This document shows, piece by piece, positions 60,193-64,000 of a DNA stretch of 64,000 nt (positions are counted from its first letter, which is position 1; the number at the start of each line of letters is the position of its first letter). The stretch spans positions 1 through 64,000 of the forward strand of contig CAZKFD010000015.1 in assembly GCA_964551995.1 (NCBI GenBank), written 5' to 3'. Both the position numbers and the translations under genes were made by a program. This DNA comes from DATKJS01 sp964551995 (GTDB lineage Bacteria > Acidobacteriota > Aminicenantia > Aminicenantales > Saccharicenantaceae). The notes below the pieces were generated by a model. That model was not told where the DNA came from. It did no database searches and worked only from the letters and a program-made list of their open reading frames with translations.

Positions 60193-60290
60193 ACCTCTCT
60201 TGGAGTCAATCTTCTCTCCCCCCCAACGGCTAGCCGGATGCCTTTCGGGGTGATCCGCAGGGCGCGGGGCGGGGGCGGGCCGCCGCTCGT

Positions 60291-62642
60291 TCAGAACTCG
60301 TCCTTGTCGGCCTTGTCCTTCATCATGCCCTTGAGGTAGGCCTTGCGGTCGACGAGGATCTCGCGCGGCTTGCTGCCGTCCGGCTCGCCGATGAGGCCTT
60401 CGGCGTGCATCTGGTCGATGATCCGCGCCGCGCGGGCGTAGCCGAGCTTGAGCCGCCTCTGGAGGTAGGACGCGGAGGCCTGGCCCGTCGTCATCACGAG
60501 CTGGACGGCCTCGCCGTAGCGCTCGTCCTTTTCGCCCGACTCGTCCCAGAGCTGCTCGGCGTCCCCTCGGACGGCCTGGACGATGCGTTCGTCGAAGGTC
60601 GGCGTCCCCTGGCTCTTCACGAACTTGACCAGCCGGCGGACCTCCGGAATGGAGATGTAGGCGCAGTGGAGGCGGATGAGCCGGGGGAAATTCGGCGGCA
60701 AGAAGAGCATGTCCCCCATGCCCAGGAGCTTGTCCGCGCCGACCGTGTCGATGATGATCCGGGAGTCGACCTTGGAGGGGACTCGGAAGGCGATGCGGCA
60801 GGAGAAGTTGTTCTTGATGGTCCCGGTGATGACGTCGATCGATGGGCGCTGCGTGGCCATGACGAGGTGGATGCCGACGGCCCGGGCCAGCTGGGCCAGC
60901 CGGCCGATGAAGAACTCAACCTCCTGGGCCCCGACCATCATCAGCTCGGCCAGCTCGTCGATGATGATGACGAAGTAGGGAAGGGGCTGGAAGGCCTCCC
61001 GCTCCTCGTCGGTGAGCTTGCCCTTCTTCTCCGCGAGGATCTGCCGCATCTGCTGGTTGTACTGGTCGATGTTCCGGACCTTGATGCTCTGAAGCTTCCT
61101 GTAGCGCTCCTCCATCTTGCGCACGATGTCCATGAGCGCGACGTGGGCCTTCTTGGGATCGTTGATGACGGGGCAGAGGAGATGCGGGATGTCCTCGTAG
61201 AGCGAGAACTCGAGGCGCTTCGGGTCGATGAGGACGATCTTCACCTCCTCGGGCGTGGCCTTGTAGAGGATGCTGGCGATGAGGGAATTGAGGGCGACGC
61301 TCTTCCCTGTCCCCGTCGACCCGGCGATGAGGAGATGGGGCATGACTGCGAGGTCGGTGATGTAAACGCCTCCGTGGACGTCCTTGCCCAGGGCGAAGGC
61401 GAGCTTGGACGGCGAGTTGAGGAACTTCTCGGACTCGATGATGTCACGGAGCTTGATGATCTCCCGCTTGTTGTTGGGGATCTCGACGCCGAGCGAGGAC
61501 TTGCCCGGGATCCGCTGGATGCGGACGGACTCCGCTTCCAGGGCGAGAGAGAGATCCTCGGTGAGGTTGGCCACCTGGCTGACCTTGATGCCCGGAGCCG
61601 GGTAGAACTCGTAGGTCGTGATCACCGGGCCCGGGTGGTATTCGCGGACCTCGCCCTCGATGCCGAACTCCCTGAGCTTCTGCTCGATCCGCTGTTTCTT
61701 GTCGAAAAGCTCGTCCTTGTCGATCTTCTCCGCCGGCTTCCCGGGGTCGAGAAGGCTGAACGCGGGGAATTGGTATTCGCCTTTTTTGCCCAGGTCGGGG
61801 AAGAGGAGCTTTTGCGGCGGGGGCGGGGCCACGGGCTTGAAGGTAGGGGGCGGCTCGAGGGCCTTCCGAGCCTCCTTGTCCTTTTTTCTTCGCTCCTTCT
61901 CGGCCTTCTTTTCCGCCCGGCGGTCGGGCTTTTCCTGTGGCGCCCCGGCCGCCTCCGGCTCGGCCGGCACGGCGTATTTCTTCTGGACCTTCTCCCTCAT
62001 CTTGTCCCGCTCCTTGTTTTTCCGGTAGCGGGTGACGCGGATCCGGACTTCATGGAAGGTGCTGTCCAGGGTGCCTTTGAAGAACCGGAGGGTCTTCGCG
62101 AGGGACCAGCGCGTGGAAAAGAGCAGGAAGAGTCCGAAAGCCGCCAGGAGGAAGACGAACGAACCCGCGGAACTCAGGTACCTCTGGAGAACCGCGAGAA
62201 GGAGGCTGCCGATGATTCCCCCCGCCTGAATGACGGTTCCCCTCCAGGGGATATTGGCGAGGAGGAGCTGGGAGAAAGGGGCGAGGATCAGGAAGAGAAG
62301 GAGGACGGCGCCCAGGCGCCGGACGAGGCTCCCGGCCCGGCCGCGGACGACAGCCTTCGCGGCCACGTAGCCGAGCGCGAAGGGCAGGAGAAAGACGACA
62401 AAGCCCAGGAGCCAGAGCAGGGCTTCGGCGACATAGGCGCCGACGTGGCCCGCGTAGTTGTGGACGTGGTAGCCGGGGGGCGGCGCGTTTGCGAACGAGG
62501 GGTCCAGGGAGTTGTAGCTGACGAGGCTGATCAGGGCGAAAAGGGCGAAAAAGATGAGCACGAGGCCGGTGATTTCGGCGGCCCGGCCCTGTTTCGCGGC
62601 CGGGGACCTGCCGTTCGCCGCGCCTTTTCTTGCCCGTTTCAT
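60291..62642 (-). CDS. ftsK: DNA translocase FtsK/SpoIIIE
   Basis: This 783-residue protein pumps chromosomal DNA through the division septum. The N-terminus has four transmembrane helices (~25-170), followed by a Lys/Glu/Pro-rich linker (~200-285). The motor has Walker A GSTGTGKS (near 440) and Walker B FVIIIDELAELM near 553. The C-terminal winged-helix gamma domain (SYLQRRLKLGYARAARIIDQM) recognises KOPS-like sites. The ATG lies 8 bases after TATAAT. The stop of rsmA overlaps that -10 box. Confidence 0.96.
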   Translation of the reverse strand: MKRARKGAANGRSPAAKQGRAAEITGLVLIFFALFALISLVSYNSLDPSFANAPPPGYHVHNYAGHVGAYVAEALLWLLGFVVFLLPFALGYVAAKAVVRGRAGSLVRRLGAVLLLFLILAPFSQLLLANIPWRGTVIQAGGIIGSLLLAVLQRYLSSAGSFVFLLAAFGLFLLFSTRWSLAKTLRFFKGTLDSTFHEVRIRVTRYRKNKERDKMREKVQKKYAVPAEPEAAGAPQEKPDRRAEKKAEKERRKKDKEARKALEPPPTFKPVAPPPPQKLLFPDLGKKGEYQFPAFSLLDPGKPAEKIDKDELFDKKQRIEQKLREFGIEGEVREYHPGPVITTYEFYPAPGIKVSQVANLTEDLSLALEAESVRIQRIPGKSSLGVEIPNNKREIIKLRDIIESEKFLNSPSKLAFALGKDVHGGVYITDLAVMPHLLIAGSTGTGKSVALNSLIASILYKATPEEVKIVLIDPKRLEFSLYEDIPHLLCPVINDPKKAHVALMDIVRKMEERYRKLQSIKVRNIDQYNQQMRQILAEKKGKLTDEEREAFQPLPYFVIIIDELAELMMVGAQEVEFFIGRLAQLARAVGIHLVMATQRPSIDVITGTIKNNFSCRIAFRVPSKVDSRIIIDTVGADKLLGMGDMLFLPPNFPRLIRLHCAYISIPEVRRLVKFVKSQGTPTFDERIVQAVRGDAEQLWDESGEKDERYGEAVQLVMTTGQASASYLQRRLKLGYARAARIIDQMHAEGLIGEPDGSKPREILVDRKAYLKGMMKDKADKDEF

Positions 62643-62650
62643 TGGCCGGA

Positions 62651-62656
62651 ATTATA
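62651..62656 (-). promoter_or_regulatory. -10 element of ftsK
   Basis: A perfect TATAAT on the minus strand ends 8 bases before the ftsK ATG. No good -35 hexamer was found. It overlaps the rsmA stop codon, so ftsK can be transcribed separately. Confidence 0.5.
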
Positions 62657-63464
62657 TCATAGCGGCTTGCTGTCTGGAATTAAGGGCCCGGAAGAGGGCG
62701 AAGAGGGTTTCCGCCAGGAGTTGCTCGGCGCGCGCGTTCCTGGCCAGCCCGAGCGCCTCGTAAACTCCGGCGAGCCGCTCGGGGCCCACGTCCCGGGCGA
62801 GGTTATTCCAGAGGGTCTTGCGCCGTCCGGCGAACGCCTCCCGGAGGAACGTGCGGAAGGCCTCGTCCGCCGCGCCCGGGAGGACGGGCTTCGGACGCCG
62901 CCGCAGGATGAGCAGGGCGGATTTTACTTCGGGCGGAGGCGAGAAGGCGCCCGGGGCGACGGTGAAGGCGATCTTCGCTTCGAACTCGTTCCGGATGAGG
63001 ATCCCGAGCGGGGCGTAGGCCTTCGAGCCGGGCCCGGCCATGACGCGGCCGGCCACCTCCTTCTGCACGAGGAACGCAGCGTCGGAGAGATGGTCCCGTT
63101 CCTCGAGGACGCGGAAGAGGAGCGGCGTGGAGATCGAGTAGGGGATGTTCCCCGCGATCCTGAGCGCCGGCACGCCGGCCGCGAGGACGAGCGCGCCGAT
63201 GTCGATGGTCAGGGCGTCGCCGTGGACGACATCGACGTTGGCCGGCATCGCTTCCCGCAGCCCCGGCATGAGCCGTCCGTCTTTCTCGACCGCGATGACC
63301 TTCCCGGCCGTCTCCGCGAGGAGGGCCGTCAGGACGCCTTTCCCGGCCCCGATCTCCAGGATGACGTCCTCCCGGCGGGGGGCTATGGCGGCGACGATCC
63401 TGAGGAGGACGGCCCGGTTCGCGAGGAAGTGCTGCCCGAGGGCGTGCCGGCGCGATTTTTTCAT
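62652..63464 (-). CDS. rsmA: 16S rRNA dimethyladenosine transferase
   Basis: This 270-residue methyltransferase (KsgA) dimethylates two adjacent adenines of helix 45. It has ALGQHFLANRAVL near 9, the SAM-binding motif ILEIGAGKGVLTALL near 36-50, and the catalytic NIPYSIS near 105. Full length. A TATGAT box ~30 bases upstream (63495-63500) may be its -10 element. It is the first gene of the minus-strand group that continues into ftsK. Confidence 0.95.
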   Translation of the reverse strand: MKKSRRHALGQHFLANRAVLLRIVAAIAPRREDVILEIGAGKGVLTALLAETAGKVIAVEKDGRLMPGLREAMPANVDVVHGDALTIDIGALVLAAGVPALRIAGNIPYSISTPLLFRVLEERDHLSDAAFLVQKEVAGRVMAGPGSKAYAPLGILIRNEFEAKIAFTVAPGAFSPPPEVKSALLILRRRPKPVLPGAADEAFRTFLREAFAGRRKTLWNNLARDVGPERLAGVYEALGLARNARAEQLLAETLFALFRALNSRQQAAMI

Positions 63465-63654
63465 GGTCTTGCGGGCGGTCCGCCATCCCGGCCTATCATA
63501 TCGCTTTTCGGGATCGGAACCAACCGACCCGGCGCCGCGTCGCGGCTCCGTTGACGCCGGACACTCGCGGGCCTATAATTCGGGAAGGGGAGGGGGTTGC
63601 GGACGCGCGCCCCGAGAAAAGTTTTCCTTTCGCCCCTGGGGCCCGGGCTGGCGT

Positions 63655-63683
63655 TTGACAAGGCCCCGGGTTTTCAATAAATT
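63655..63683 (+). promoter_or_regulatory. promoter of the receiver-domain gene
   Basis: A perfect TTGACA (63655-63660), a 17-base spacer and TAAATT (63678-63683) lie 12 bases before the ATG at 63696. Confidence 0.72.
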
Positions 63684-63695
63684 AAGTGGGCGCTT

Positions 63696-64000
63696 ATGGC
63701 TGAAAAAAAAGTCCTGATCGTCGATTACGACATGCAGAGCGTGGATGCTCTGAGCCGGCTGGTCAGGTCGCAGAAAGTCCAGGTCATCACCGCCTCCGAC
63801 GGCCAGATGGGGTACGAGAAGTTCCGGTCCGAGAAGCCCGACCTGGTCATCTTGGAGGCCATCCTGCCCAAAATCCACGGCTTCGATTTGACGAAGAAGA
63901 TCAGCCAGGAATCCGGCGGCCAGGTCCCCGTCGTGATCGTGACCGGCCTTTACAAGGGCCCCCACTACCGGCACGAGGCCGTTTCCACGTTCGGTGCCTC
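63696..64000 (+). CDS. receiver-domain protein with Glu at the phosphoacceptor site (3' truncated)
   Basis: The first 101 residues are visible. A CheY-like fold starts KVLIVDYDMQSV (acidic pocket D10/D12-type residues retained). It then has DLVILEAILPKIHGF, where the usual phospho-Asp is Glu, and VVIVTGLYK, where the switch Thr and conserved Lys are kept. A Glu there often mimics constitutive phosphorylation or marks a pseudo-receiver. The output domain lies beyond the window. Confidence 0.82.
   Translation, partial: MAEKKVLIVDYDMQSVDALSRLVRSQKVQVITASDGQMGYEKFRSEKPDLVILEAILPKIHGFDLTKKISQESGGQVPVVIVTGLYKGPHYRHEAVSTFGA

Noticed and set aside
60405..63554. 1049-codon open frame on the plus strand across ftsK and rsmA
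   Set aside because: It is antisense to two certain genes, low-complexity Gly/Glu/Asp/Arg-rich, and spans their intergenic gap with no domain.
1..64000. CRISPR arrays, tRNA or rRNA genes, intact transposases or replication origin
   Set aside because: No regularly spaced repeats, tRNA-like cloverleaf with CCA arm, rRNA core sequence, transposase motif or DnaA-box cluster was noticed by eye; a dedicated scan was not possible.

Overview
The window is 64 kb of GC-rich chromosomal DNA from a Gram-negative bacterium. It carries LptB/LptE, a giant LptC/LptA-like protein, a complete Tol-Pal set, sigma-54, and a regulatory PTS with HPr kinase. Gene order and style (YfhO-type membrane protein, flotillin, radical-SAM peptide cassettes, dense ATGA overlaps) suggest an uncultured Acidobacteriota-related lineage such as Candidatus Aminicenantes. 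That placement is inferred from gene content and was not tested by any search.

Layout. 1-522 is the end of a type IV pilin-like gene, closed by a strong terminator. 663-6324 holds a toroid-fold protein, a Tat-exported DUF362 protein, a YfhO-like membrane protein, PlsC and a GmhA-type isomerase. 6371-12783 holds an aminotransferase fused to a HPrK/PEPCK-like P-loop domain, a flotillin, RNase PH and two exported unknowns. 12830-17379 is comEC (frameshifted in a G run), an M20 amidohydrolase and two small membrane proteins. 17473-20221 is a three-gene cobalamin/siderophore-type ABC importer. 20340-25420 holds leuS, lptE, holA, rpsT and dtd.

25612-30975 is the most interesting region. Three radical SAM/SPASM proteins (one fused to a HPrK-like domain), a PqqD-like peptide-binding protein and an S24/S26-type peptidase precede a 60-residue peptide with six cysteines. 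That peptide has its own near-consensus promoter. I read this as a ribosomally made, post-translationally modified peptide (RiPP) cluster of unknown product.

31117-34963 (minus strand) is ftsY-ribD-ribE-ribBA. 35062-45849 (plus strand) is one long conserved run: recJ, lptCA, lptB, rpoN, hpf, ptsN, a short hprK, rapZ, a mannose-type EIIA, ptsH and ptsI. It links LPS export, sigma-54 and the regulatory PTS. 45890-51604 (minus) holds tolQ-tolR-tolA-tolB and then, from its own promoter, pal-cpoB-ssb-cupin. 51779-54715 holds a permease remnant, an MrfA-like helicase and a mobile-element-like inverted repeat. 54716-58912 is uvrA-holB-ricT. 58935-63464 (minus) is rsmA, ftsK, and an ECF sigma factor with its membrane zinc-finger partner. 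A receiver-domain gene with Glu at the usual phospho-Asp site runs off the right end.

A recurring regulatory theme is a -10 hexamer 8-10 bases before the start codon, usually without a Shine-Dalgarno site. I see this at nine genes, which suggests common leaderless transcription. No rRNA, tRNA, CRISPR array, origin or intact transposase was seen. No stretch over 300 bases lacks a gene.
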